Assembly: GCF_035083965.1 (NCBI RefSeq)
Contig: NC_089723.1
Location: 35,142,193-35,206,192 of the forward strand
Reading direction: 5' to 3'
Source of the DNA: Branchiostoma lanceolatum
Lineage: Eukaryota; Chordata; Leptocardii; Amphioxiformes; Branchiostomatidae
DNA length: 64,000 bases
Shown: positions 1-9,841 of the stretch, one piece after another
How positions within the stretch are numbered: position 1 is the first letter of the stretch
How the letters are laid out: each line of letters starts with the position of its first letter
Notes under the pieces: model-generated
The model's input: the letters and a program-made list of their open reading frames with translations, nothing else
Database searches by the model: none
Told to the model about the DNA's origin: nothing
Translations under genes and position numbers: made by a program

Positions 1-10
1 CTCGTGGTTT

Positions 11-175
11 GGGGTCGTGTGGCATAACGGCAGGGTGTTTTGGCCAGAACACAGTGGTCCCGGATTCGAATCCCCTGACGCCATCGATGTTATGCCCTAA
101 GGAAAGGCACTTTACACGACTTTCCTTAGCTCACTCCACTCATGTGTAAAGATGGGTGGAAGGAAAAAAATCCAC
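11..175 (+). repeat. tRNA-derived SINE (family A)
   Basis: The head resembles a tRNA gene: an A-box-like GTGTGGCATAACGG and a B-box-like GGATTCGAATCC, followed by a non-tRNA body. Related copies lie at 11166-11390 (+), about 34500-34640 (+), 49197-49405 (-) and 62360-62485 (-). All share the phrase 'CCCTGACGCCA' or its relic, and the body motif of a low-GC stretch ending in GTGTAAA. It is not a functional tRNA because the stems do not pair properly. The 3' end is uncertain. Confidence 0.7.
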
Positions 176-785
176 TCCCCATACGGCCTCAAAAAAGGTT
201 ATGAGGCTACGTACGTTGACCTTATCAACCTTTAAATTACTGCTCTCTTGGTGTGGCACTGTTCAGATAAGTTGTGCAGTGCCACATTGTCCTTCTCTGT
301 CCGAGAGCAAAACTGAAAACAAACGAAAATCGAACTGTTCCTTACCTTTCCTGTGTGTTTTTGAAGACCACCGAACTGATATGATGGAAACAAAGGTAGA
401 ATTAACAAAAGTTTAAAATATGATAACTTAATTATGTATAGGTAAGGACGCAACACAAGACATTGGCATTATGCCAAAAATCAAAATGACGACACCATTA
501 ATTGATAAATTTATGACCATACATATAGGTGTAGCGCGCATGACTACTTCACCATGATATCATCTTTCCTTACATAACATTACGTTGCATTTTACCCTAT
601 GTCTCCAAATTTCATTATCAACTGTAAATTAGATGAGAAATGTAAACCCAGGTAACATATTCTACAAGAGTCTTTTCTTTAAATATTGGGTCAAATCTAA
701 CTCAGATGAAGAAGACCTGATAAGTTATGTATTACATTTACAGGAAACAGGACAGGACAATCGAAACAGTGGGTATAGTGGTATT
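176..785. other. No recognised feature
   Basis: AT-rich sequence with short open frames only. I see no homology, splice pattern or repeat that I can name. Confidence 0.5.
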
Positions 786-1010
786 TGGATGGGTCATTTA
801 ATTTTTTTACCATCCAAGTAATCCCTATGGTGAAAAAATATATATCACCCGCGCTATCCAATTTTTCACCAAATGGAGCTTCAAGAAAACGCCTTATGGT
901 GAAAAAAGAGGATAACATCCCGGCTATCCATTTTTTCACCAAAATCAGGTCCAAGAAAACTCCTTAAGGTAAAAAAGAATAGCACCCGACTATCCTTTCT
1001 TTCACAAAAA
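786..1010. repeat. Short tandem repeat, about 83 bp x 3
   Basis: Three diverged units, each holding 'GGTGAAAAAA' and, about 35 bases later, its inverted partner 'TTTTTTCACC'. Each unit could form a small stem. The third unit is the most decayed. This is probably a short satellite or a broken foldback element. Confidence 0.6.
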
Positions 1011-1581
1011 GAAGTAAAAATCGAGTGAAACTTAATGTCAGTGATGAAATTCTCTCCGCCGTTCCCTCATCGAAGTTTAGAGAGGAGAACGATCGACTGT
1101 AGTAATCGTGACTTGCTCTTCAGCTGTCTGCATCATCAAACTGCAGAACCAAGCAATTACTGGATCCAGAGTACTTGCGGCGTCATTAATTTCCCAAACG
1201 CCTCGCGCGTATCTTCACCGTTGCTACTCGCTATTGAATCCGTGCATGTGTATATTCATGAGATATCAGGCAGGCTTGACAGTCATGTGTCCCTGAGCAC
1301 GCATCCGTTATCGTGGCCGTGAGGAGCTGTCTCAAGGCTATGGGTACCACGGCGCTCGTCAATCGGGTTGGTTAGCCGTGATGGAGAATCTAGATGAGCT
1401 AATCAACGAAGATTAACGCAGCTGGGACCCTGGCCTTTATACTAGACACACACAAGCTTTACCCTTCAGCTGCCAGAGTTTCAGCCTAGTAAATGCTCTC
1501 AGGGTTTGCATTTGATCCCAAACCTCCGACCCGTAACCCGCGAAACAGCCCGGAACTACTACTAACAAGTTACTAATGCTA
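1011..1581. other. No recognised feature
   Basis: Contains open frames up to 95 codons with no family resemblance and no supporting splice sites. I assign nothing here. Confidence 0.5.
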
Positions 1582-1768
1582 AGGTCGCAATTCCCAACCC
1601 GGGGCCCGGCCGGGTAGTTTGCGGGAACGAAAAGTACAATGTAAAAGACAACATAACAACCGAAAAAGTTGCAAAAATTAACCATTGACACCAACTGTGT
1701 ATATTATTGTTATGAGTTGTTTAATTGTCAGCCCGGCCGGGCCCCGGATTGGAAATAGGACCTAAGCA
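1582..1768. mobile_element. Short GC-rich TIR element (MITE-like), copy 1
   Basis: The left end reads AACCCGGGGCCCGGCCGGG and the right end carries its reverse complement, GCCCGGCCGGGCCCCGGATT. The two enclose about 130 bp of AT-rich, non-coding DNA. A second complete copy is at about 2324-2512 and a left-end-only copy at 16706-16760. It is non-autonomous; the superfamily cannot be assigned from the sequence alone. Confidence 0.7.
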
Positions 1769-2240
1769 TAACTGTACGCGTGCACAGTGCTATTTTCTTC
1801 CAGGGAATACCGTATCCCGGTTATATCCGGGCGCGGCAGCTTGGAGTTTTAAGATCCATTCTGTTCAACAGTGTGCCTGAGGCTAGTGGTGGTCCATCAT
1901 TGGCATCAGGGATCGTCTTATGGGCAAAGTCCTCTCGACATAGGCTAAGCATTGTATTTTTGGACTTGGCAACTGGCAACTTTCTTCAGCATCTACATCT
2001 TCATCTACATAGCCGGTATAACCGCCCTTCAGCATTACACTGACCAGCTTCTCAGGTACGCGGCGCGGTAGCAACTGGTTATATTGCACTATGCGACCTG
2101 TCATACCTGATCATAAACTTTGCGCATCTAGCAGCAAGCGTTGTTTCAAGCTATCTGCTGAGGATGCCTCTACTGTACTTGGTTGGAACGAGTTCCACTC
2201 TACGGTAGTTCGGAATATCTTAACGCTAAATAAAGCTAAG
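1769..2240. other. No recognised feature
   Basis: Short open frames on both strands, none recognisable. No repeat was detected by eye. Confidence 0.5.
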
Positions 2241-2245
2241 AACCT

Positions 2246-2695
2246 TCTTTCAGACCCTTGTAGTGCCTAGTATAAACAGAGCAGCAATTTTCTTTGCTGT
2301 TTCTGTAGCAGGGTATATTTTATGCTTCGGTCCCATTCCCAATCCGGGGCCCGGCCGGGCTGTTTGCGAAAACGACAAATAAAAAAATGCATACCAAATA
2401 AAATACACAATATATGCGTAGGATTATTTGTTTGAAGTTTTGCTTCTTTTGTTGTCTTTTACATCATATGTTACGTTCCCACAAGCTGCCCGGCCGGGCC
2501 CCGGTTTGCATTACAGGGAGGGGTTGTTAGCCTCCTCGAACACGGGACCCCATTTACGTCCCTACGAAAGACGAGTGCAGCCCCAACCGAGATGCCTTCC
2601 CAGGATTGAACCAGGGTCTCCCAGCTATCAGCTAATTGAAGCCAGTAGCTCAACTCTGAGGCTGCTACCGGTCGAGCTACAGAGACATCCCTAAG
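2246..2695 (-). repeat. tRNA-derived SINE (family B), interrupted
   Basis: Read on the minus strand, the element starts at about 2695 with GGGATGTCTCTGTAGCTCGA and has a B-box-like GGTTCAATCCTGGG. Its 3' tail (about 2246-2323) contains 'TAGGCACTACAAGGGTCTGA'. The SINE is split by a GC-rich TIR element at about 2324-2512. Compare the uninterrupted copy at 34812-35092. Other copies are at 13945-14335, 19995-20228 and 48484-48882. Confidence 0.8.
2324..2512. mobile_element. Short GC-rich TIR element, copy 2, nested in a SINE
   Basis: Inverted ends CCGGGGCCCGGCCGGGC and GCCCGGCCGGGCCCCGG flank an AT-rich centre. Comparison with intact family-B SINEs shows the insertion fell in the segment that normally reads 'GGGTACATTTT...CAGGGAGGGG'. 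This gives the element's approximate boundaries and shows it is younger than the SINE. Confidence 0.75.
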
Positions 2696-2699
2696 ATAT

Positions 2700-3295
2700 A
2701 CCAAGATAAGCAATAAAAGAGCAACAACTAATCCTTCAGGTATCTAGGTCATCTCACCGCATTCCAAGTCAGCAGGGCAATCGACCATGCACAGTGCTGA
2801 TGCAGCAGGGAGGCCGATCATGTTATCTACGAGAGGGTCTTGAGTGACTTACGGAGGCCGATGATGACTTATAACAAGGAATTAAGACCTCCTACGACCG
2901 GTCAAGCTTCGTTTCACATACATGTGCTTGATTGATTTAATAAATTATGTAGCATGCCAAAACAGTGATCGATTGAAATCGTAGTTCCTTTCGAAACATT
3001 GGTGTGATTAGTAGCGTATAGCCTAGCGTTTAGGTAGCGTGCTGTCACATTCAAGACTGCGAGACAGCGCCGTTTCCGAAGTGTCCAACTCACGTTTGAA
3101 GCCCAACTCGAAAGCAATTCTACTTAGGAAACTTCACAAAGTGTAATTCACAGATTCAAACATGAGATGATATCAACAAGTTGCGATAACGACCGCACAG
3201 TGCCCATCTGTCTAATCGACGGAAGAAGTTTGTTACGCAGGTTGTTACCCACAGGAAATCCTCTCCGCTTTTCCATTACCTTTAACTGTCCCTAG
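2700..3295. other. No recognised feature
   Basis: No gene, tandem repeat or inverted repeat that I can support. Confidence 0.5.
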
Positions 3296-3445
3296 AGCAT
3301 CCTCCGCTCAGCTGGTAACGAGTTTTAAGTTACTAACACACGACTGCTCCTGGGTTCCACCCCGACTGATCGGATCAGGGTTTTGCCGCACACTAATGGG
3401 TTCGCGGAGGTGAGTGCACCTGAGTTCTGCCACGCGCTCTCGTCA
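3296..3445 (+). repeat. tRNA-like SINE fragment (family C)
   Basis: The phrase CCGCTCAGCTGGTAACGAG resembles a tRNA A box, followed by a B-box-like TGGGTTCCACCCC. A similar head (GTGCTCAGTTGGTAAC) occurs at about 23600. The rest of the body is not tRNA-like. Confidence 0.5.
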
Positions 3446-3542
3446 CGGGGAAATGTTTTAGTTTTCTGTGCGAAGTTCGTCTTGTTACCGCCATGAAAAA
3501 TGGAGATATAATCATTGGTTCTGTTTCTATCTGCTTCTGTTT

Positions 3543-3786
3543 CTCTGTTTTTTGTCTCTCTCTGTCTCTATCTCTCTCTCCCTCTGTCTCTGTCTCTCTG
3601 TCTCTCTCTCTGCCTCTCTCTCTGTGTCTCTCTCTCCGTCTCTATCTCTATCTCTCTGTGTCTCTGCCTCTCTGTGTCTCTCTCTGCCTCTCTCTGTCTC
3701 TGTCACTCTGTCTCTCTCTCTCTCTGTGTCTCTCTCTGTCTCTCTCTGTCTCTCTCTCTCTGTCTCTCTGTCTCTCTGTCTCTCTG

Positions 3787-3871
<85 letters not shown>

Positions 3872-3911
3872 GTCTCTCTCTCCCTGTCTCTCTCTCCCTG
3901 TTTCTCTCTAT
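3543..3911. repeat. (TC)n microsatellite, about 370 bp
   Basis: An almost pure pyrimidine tract of TC with frequent TGTC interruptions in its first half and a clean TC run in the centre. All three frames stay open across it simply because it has no stop codons; the Ser/Leu-rich translations are artefacts. Confidence 0.95.
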
Positions 3912-4305
3912 GTAGTCTTCCTGATTACTGACGCCCTGTAGAGCGAAGAAATTGAAACCAACACCGTAAGAGTTTCCCGGTGTGCGCTAACGGGCATGGG
4001 CGGGTGGGCAACACTTCTAGGACCCCCAGACCTAGTGATTCAAAAGAAAGTCCATCTTGTTCCAAATCTCGCGAGGTTTGAATATCTGTGTACCTTGGTA
4101 ATACAAATGCAGAAGACAGAGAAGTATATGTTTATGTATATATAGGAAGAGTTTATTAAGGAGGAAATGAAGTCAATATTCCGGAAATTACCCGATGACC
4201 TCATTGATAAAATTTGCATGATTCTACCGGCTGTAAAATGTAGATAACGAGCACTTTGACCGACTTACCGTGATTCTGCCACAAAATCAGGGCGAACCAA
4301 CCTTC
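3912..4305. other. No recognised feature
   Basis: Sequence between the (TC)n tract and a minus-strand open frame. Nothing is recognised. Confidence 0.5.
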
Positions 4306-4641
4306 TCAACGGGGGGTGGTATCGACTTCTAGCAACCTTTGACCCACTGCTGACGTGTATATAAATTCTTGCCGTTGACCGATCCTATCGAACACCATAT
4401 CGAACGTACAGAACCTCCTGTTGGAGGCTGTTCTATTTTCAATGCCGAAAAAGAACAGGGAGCGTGGCTTCGGGATCAGATGACTGAGCGATTGTGTCAA
4501 AACCTCCGTTGAGCTAAATCTCCTGGGTTGGCGAACAGTTAAAAGTTTCTCCATATTTAATTGTCCTTCGAATAACCGTTCCAAAATTGGGTAGCCAGTC
4601 ATTAAAAAGAAACGCGGAGTATTGATTCTGTAGAAGGCCAT
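4306..4641 (-). other. Open frame of 111 codons related to 12180-12370
   Basis: A minus-strand open frame with no recognisable domain. Its 3' half resembles DNA at about 12180-12370: both share 'CCTTTGACCCA' and 'GCTGACGT', and both have a related stretch ending near 'GAACAGTT'. The second copy has stop codons in the equivalent frame. This fits a repeat family or two decayed exons better than a living gene. No function is proposed. Confidence 0.2.
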
Positions 4642-4645
4642 GATA

Positions 4646-4815
4646 ATCGTCTGTTGAATCTTTGATTGCTCATTTTAACATTTTAACATGACCTGGGCCA
4701 TTGTCGGAGGCCAGTGAGTTACCCGCTTCAGTACACAATGCGTATTGATTTGTTGGCGGGTAATGATGTCACCTGTTGAAACTTTGATTGCTCATTTTGA
4801 CACGACCTGGGCCAA
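4646..4815. repeat. Direct repeat, about 50 bp x 2
   Basis: 'GTTGAATCTTTGATTGCTCA' (from about 4653) and 'GTTGAAACTTTGATTGCTCA' (from about 4774) each run on to 'CGACCTGGGCCA'-like sequence. They are separated by about 70 bp. Confidence 0.65.
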
Positions 4816-5450
4816 AGGCGGTATAATCAATGGTTTCTGGAACTCTCGTGCCCTGAATTACATCTAAACAGTCTCAGCACAATCAAAACGTTGTTAGCGG
4901 GCCAAATTAAGGTCGATTTTGTCTCAATTCACTGGAGCGAACAAAGTGAACGTGCCCTAATTTCTTTCGATTCTCTTAGCTCTTTCATCACAACTGGAAT
5001 AATACTACTGATAAAAAAGGGCGTATGTATGATTTCTACAGTAATTGGATGTGACGTATGAAAAGGAAGATGCTTATAGTAGATATGACATCAATTTAAC
5101 AGACTAATCCGTGAAAACAACACTTTAAAGTTTCAAGCTCCATAAAAGACCATCGAACATTGGGCAGAGAACGAATTTCCGCCGAGTGCCGGGGCCACAG
5201 ATGGTCCATTGAGGTAAATTGATTAGGACACGGACCTTTCGTACCCGTCCACTGGAAGAAGAGGAAGCAGGTGGGAAGCCGCAACGAAACCTTCAATCAG
5301 CTCATCTCTCTGTAACGAGTCATCTGGTGTATCTTGAAAGACTGAACACACACATGACTCGATTTCATTGAAATTAGTCCGTGGGCCAAGGACGTTTTTC
5401 TATCACCGCTACTTGATCGTTGTGCCTCCGGTCACCGATGCCGTTCACGA
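4816..5450. other. No recognised feature
   Basis: A 66-codon minus-strand open frame (5096-5296) has no resemblance to known proteins. Nothing is supported. Confidence 0.45.
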
Positions 5451-5451
5451 A

Positions 5452-5600
5452 TAGTTCCTAACCATGGTCTGGAGAAGGTTGGGAGGCCATGGTCGGCTGA
5501 GTGTGACAGGGGCTTAACTCCCAAACATGGTCTGGAGGATGTTGAGAGGCCATGGTCGGCTGTGAGAGGGGCTTAACTCCCAACCAGGGGCTTTTGTTGA
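5452..5600. repeat. Tandem pair of TIR-element ends
   Basis: Two head-to-tail units of about 70 bp, each with 'CATGGTCTGGAG', 'GGCCATGGTCGGCTG' and 'GGGGCTTAACTCCCAA'. The same end sequence closes the larger elements at 20972-21295 and 58070-58320. These are probably duplicated ends of that non-autonomous element. Confidence 0.65.
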
Positions 5601-6190
5601 CCGGAGACGATCCCAGTACCTCTCTCCTTCAACAAAAAGCTCCTCTACAGCACACCTATACTACAGCTGTGCATTATGCCACAGTCACAATTGGAAAAAG
5701 GGACCCCGGCGGGTAGTTTACGGGCTGTTTTTTTTCCACTTTCGGGCATGACCCCTACATGGCCCCGTGGAACACCCTGCTACTACTGGGCCGGGTCCCG
5801 TTTTTTCTTCTAAAAGCTCGGAGCCATCAAATCACCCGGGATCCGGTAACTGATAAACGACGTTAGCTAATCGTGAGAGCATCGAGAGGTTCCAGTCGGG
5901 GCTACACCCCCTATGGGCACCGGTACAATTGTGACCGTAGCATGATAGTAGAATATATACTATAAAGGATGATATACATGTAAATTTTGTGAAACTCACA
6001 TCTGATGTTGAGAAGGGGTGAGTCGCAGACTCGAGGTCCATACTTGAGTAAGCACAGCGCCTTGAGTTGCTTCGGATCCATCCCCCTCTTGGCAAATGGA
6101 ATAGATCGGTAGTCTCTTCCCCATTCCCATCTGAAGAGGGAAAAGACATGACAAAATTGTGGACATGTTCATATTTTTCTAGCTCCTTTT
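5601..6190. other. Repeat-derived spacer
   Basis: Positions 5890-5945 (GGGGCTACACCCCCTATGGG and flanks) match 63774-63828 almost base for base, so this is dispersed repeat DNA. A GC-rich patch at 5700-5800 resembles the GC-rich TIR element but lacks clear ends. No gene is seen. Confidence 0.5.
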
Positions 6191-6195
6191 AGCGT

Positions 6196-6440
6196 GCGTG
6201 GTCCAGTAGCTAGCGACCCTGCCTCTGGACCAAGAGGTTGGGAGTTCGAATCCCGGCTGTTGTCGCACATACGACATGCAGGCTACTGGAAAGAGTCGCA
6301 GTCCTTAGGATGGGATGTTAAGCTGTGGTCCACTGTTCATTGTACTTGTCGAAAAGAGCAAAGGGGATTTCCCTGGTACCTACTTATACTGTTCACATAT
6401 CGTCTGTCTTTTCAAGCTTGCTTGAACTTACATCACATCA
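6196..6440 (+). repeat. tRNA-derived SINE (family D)
   Basis: The head GTGGTCCAGTAGCTAGCGAC plus a good B box, GGGAGTTCGAATCCCGG, are followed by an unrelated body. It ends near a short CATCACATCACATCAT tail. It is tRNA-like but not a foldable tRNA. Confidence 0.7.
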
Positions 6441-6485
6441 CATCATAGTGTCTTGTTTGTAGATTAATTGAATAAATAATTGAAG

Positions 6486-7835
6486 TACAGTCAAACCTGC
6501 CCAAGGCGACCACCCGGCGGACCCAGCAAAAACGGTCGCGATGGACAGGTGGTCGCCATGAAGAGGATTCCACTCACATGTTTCCAGGTCGAGGTTTTCA
6601 AATACAGTACGTAAATGGATGGAAAATTATGTGAATTTAGACAGCATGACCCCCACCAGGTTCAATTCTCATTGACAGAAAGATCCTCCAAAAATTACAT
6701 TTTCCGTTATCGTTGTAATAATTCTATGCCGCTACATCGTGTAAAAATTTTCGTCATAATTTTGACTACAAAACAATGGTTGCCTCGATGATCTCGCAGC
6801 GCCCTTCTGCATTCACACGTTACATTAAATAGTACACACACACACATGCACATCATCGAAGTTTTAAGGCCTAAGACAAATCCCTAGAAAACATCTGCTG
6901 GCCCCAGCCTTTTTTGGGGCGCCGATGGATAAAAGGGGCAAAAAGTTTGCGATCGGACAACTAAAGATGAAAAGTAATCGGAACGGTGTGATTTCGTCGC
7001 GCCGCCAAACTCTGTCAGTCTGTGCGACCGCATCGAAAGGTAAGTCAGTGCAGCAGAATGCACAGCGTCCAATAAAGGTTTGTGAGATTCATGGAAATAA
7101 AAAGAAAATGAGAATATTAATTTTCATCAATAACTAGAGTATTCGTTAATGTTCATACACAAAAGCATCGTGTTTTAGAAAGGTCAGCGGTACGCCACAT
7201 CCAAGCCGCGCCAAATCCAAGATGGCGTCGGGACCAAGGAACAACATTTCTCGCCCGATGTTTTGCCCGCCGCGAAGTCATTTTTCGGCGGAATTTAGTA
7301 AGACACATACACATTTTTGTTAAAAATACAAGAAATTGATAGTAATTTGTGTGAAATCTGACTTTTTGACGCCATGCACTACGTATTCGTTTTGAAAATT
7401 GAGTTTAAACCGAACTGAGTTTGCGGTAAACTATAAGATTACGATAGGCACAACAACATCACAAACATTTGTCTTTACAATGTTTATAGGGGGAACGTTT
7501 TATTAAAACACTTCATGGAGGAATCGGTGCTATAACATTGCTATTCCATATATTTTTGTCCTTCAAAGTCTTGAAAACATTTCCTTGAAATCCGACAGCA
7601 AAATGATCCGATGTCACCACACGCTTGAAAATCAGGCGGCCGCCATGGGCAGGGATTGTGCTCTGTGCGGTCGCAATTCGTGGCGGTCGCGGTCGCGTTG
7701 GACGGGTGGTCGCCTTGGGCAGGCAGCTTAATGCTTGTGCCTATGGGGGAAATTTTCGGGACCGACAAAAAGCGGTCGCCATGGTCAGGTGGTCGCGTTG
7801 AAAAGGTGGTCGCCTAGGCAGGTTTGACTGTATTG
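6486..7835. mobile_element. TA-flanked non-autonomous DNA transposon, about 1.35 kb
   Basis: The left end reads TA|CAGTCAAACCTGCCCAAGG and the right end is the inverse, ending CAGGTTTGACTG|TA. The TIRs continue imperfectly for about 80 bp through repeated 'GCGACCACC' and 'GGTCGCC' motifs. TA flanks and a CAG start are typical of Tc1/mariner/pogo-type elements (family knowledge). The interior has no transposase. Decayed related ends occur at 9530-9590 and about 53050-53150. Confidence 0.75.
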
Positions 7836-7956
7836 CACTTTTCTACCAGACCTGGCTAATTTAAGTACAGGTCACAACAAAACATGTTCAAAGTTAACAG
7901 ATATAAGGATACAAGAAATGTATATTTCGATGAAATATGAAATATAGTAATGTATC

Positions 7957-8097
7957 TTACGAGTAACATGAGCCCTGGTCTAATTTCTTCTGTGCGCATA
8001 GGAGGGCCCTCAGGAAGTCCCCCGGCGGTAAGGCGTCTCCTTCTTCAGGCAGCATGAGGGTTGTCGTCAAGAGCAGGAGGACCGTCATCGCAAACAT
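7957..8097 (-). CDS. Putative short secreted peptide, 46 aa
   Basis: An intact minus-strand ORF starting MFAMTVLLLLTTTLML and ending LDQGSCYS. Residues 4-16 form a hydrophobic signal-peptide core. A plausible cleavage lies near residue 22 (GDA|LPP), leaving about 24 residues with two cysteines (34 and 44) that could form one loop. I do not recognise the family. The first 14 codons and the leader upstream are repeated four more times at about 205-bp spacing (see 8060-9085); only this copy continues into the peptide body. A TATA-like run lies about 140 bases upstream. A DNA transposon ends about 120 bp downstream. It could be a real single-exon peptide gene, a truncated first exon, or repeat-derived chance coding. 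Confidence 0.4.
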   Translation of the reverse strand: MFAMTVLLLLTTTLMLPEEGDALPPGDFLRALLCAQKKLDQGSCYS

Positions 8098-9085
8098 CTT
8101 GCCTTGTGTGATGAGGTGTCTAGTACTGTAGCACAACGATGGAGGGAAATCAGCCGTTACTTAATAACTGACTTTTGTTGTACATTTTTGCCACATTGGG
8201 CTAGCTAGGTACAGGTCCCAGATACATATATATATAGGGTGGAGATTGTTATCTTTCAGAAGGAGGTTATCTCGAAGAGCAGGAGGACCGTCATCGCAAA
8301 CATCTTGCCTTGGGTGATGTAGTGTCTAGTACTGTAACACAAAGTCAGGAGAAAATCAGCCGTTACTGCGTGACTAAAGACATCTGTTGTACATTTTTGC
8401 CACATTGGGCTAGTTACAGGTCACAAATACATATATATGTCAGGGTAGAGATTGCAATCTGGCAGAAGAGGGTTGTCGTCAAGAGCAGGAGGACCGTCAT
8501 CGCAAACATCTTGCCTTGGGTGATGGTGTGTGTCTAGTACTGTAGCACAAAGATGGGAGGAAATCAGGCGTTACTGAAAACCTTTGTTGTACATTTTTGC
8601 CACATTGGGCTAGTTACAGGTCACAAATACATTATATATTTCAGGGTGGAGATTGTGATCTGGCAGAAGAAGGTTGTCGTCCAGAACAGGAGGACTGTCA
8701 TCGCAAACATCTTGCCTTGGGTGATGAGGTGTCTAGTACTGTGACACAAAGACGGGGGGAAATCAGCCATTACTGAGTGACTGAAGACCTTTGTTGTACA
8801 TTTTTGCCACATTGGGCTAGCTAGGTACAGGTCCCAGATACATATATATGGGGTGGAGATTGTGATCTTGCAGAAGGAGGTTATCTCGAAGAGCAGGAGG
8901 ACCGTCATCGCAAACATCTTGCTTTGGGTGATGTTGTGTGTCTAGTACTGCAACGCAAGGACGGTGAGAATGAGTCGTCACTGAACGACTGAGGACCTTT
9001 GTTGTACAGTTTAGGCTAGATACACCCTACTGGGCTAGATACAGATCGCAAATACACTATATGGTCGGGTGGAGATTGCGATCTG
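8060..9085 (-). repeat. Array of about 205-bp units, each with TATA-like motif and signal-peptide start
   Basis: Five minus-strand units place an ATG at 8917, 8710, 8509, 8303 and 8097 (spacings 207, 201, 206, 206). Each starts MFAMTVLL. Each has a TATATA-like run about 140 bp before its ATG (near 9062, 8848, 8642, 8436 and 8237), and a leader with 'CCCAATGTGGC' and 'AGTACTAGACAC'. The coding start is among the best conserved parts. Two sub-types follow it: FEITSF (8917, 8303) and TTT (8710, 8509, 8097). In four units the frame then runs straight into the next promoter-like segment. Confidence 0.8.
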
Positions 9086-9094
9086 GAAAAATTG

Positions 9095-9425
9095 CCAATT
9101 CTACAGGTAGAGATCGTCATCGGAGTCTCTGACGACAGAGATCGAGGTCAGATCTCTGCCAGCTGTAGTAGTAAGATCGGCGATTCTCAGCTCCCAGTAG
9201 AGGGATCGCTTAAAAGACAGTTAGAACTTTGCAACTTAGATTGATGTCATTTTAGTTCAGTCCGTTCATTACTTAAAACGGGATATGTCACTGGGGAGCC
9301 TCCCTAATTTATTCCCAGCATCCTGATCACGATCTCTGTCGACGCGACAGAGACTCCGACTGCGATCTCTAACCGTACGGTTGAATCTGCGATTCTGCCA
9401 GAATGCGATCTCTATCTTAACATCA
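9095..9425. mobile_element. Inverted-repeat element with GAGATCG motifs
   Basis: The left arm holds AGAGATCGTCATCGGAGTCT and the right arm the inverse, AGACTCCGACTGCGATCTCT. They are separated by about 230 bp of non-coding DNA. It is a foldback or MITE-like element with imperfect arms. Confidence 0.6.
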
Positions 9426-9529
9426 TCAGAGAATGCACTAGTCTTATAGGCTGTCTGTTTTTTAAATGTACAGTACGTACAGTCAGGCATGTATTAGCGG
9501 TAACTTTGCATAGCAGCCACCTGGCCATA

Positions 9530-9841
9530 GTGGACAAATGTGTTCAGTCCCTTGAGTGACCACTATAGACAGGTTTGACCGTACTTGGTTATGTATGTGG
9601 ATTTTATGGGCCGTAGCTCCTGGAATAAAGAGGGAATAATTTCATCAAACGTGACAATCCTATAGTCCACTCTTGTTACCATGATTAACCCCCTTGTCTA
9701 AGAAAATTACAATCCATCCCACGGGGGAATGAAGGAGATCGATGTGCCCTGCTTAACCTCGGTTTGACCTAGATTACTGGATAATGAGGTCGGGATCATG
9801 TATTGACGACTTCCCGGTAGACTGGAACTATCAATTGTTTT
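9530..9841. other. Relic transposon end and plain spacer
   Basis: About 9540-9590 reads 'GACCACTATAGACAGGTTTGAC', related to the right end of the element at 6486-7835. The rest shows nothing. Confidence 0.5.

Noticed and set aside
3468..3941. Three long overlapping Ser/Leu-rich open frames
   Set aside because: They are translations of a (TC)n tract, which contains no stop codons in any frame.
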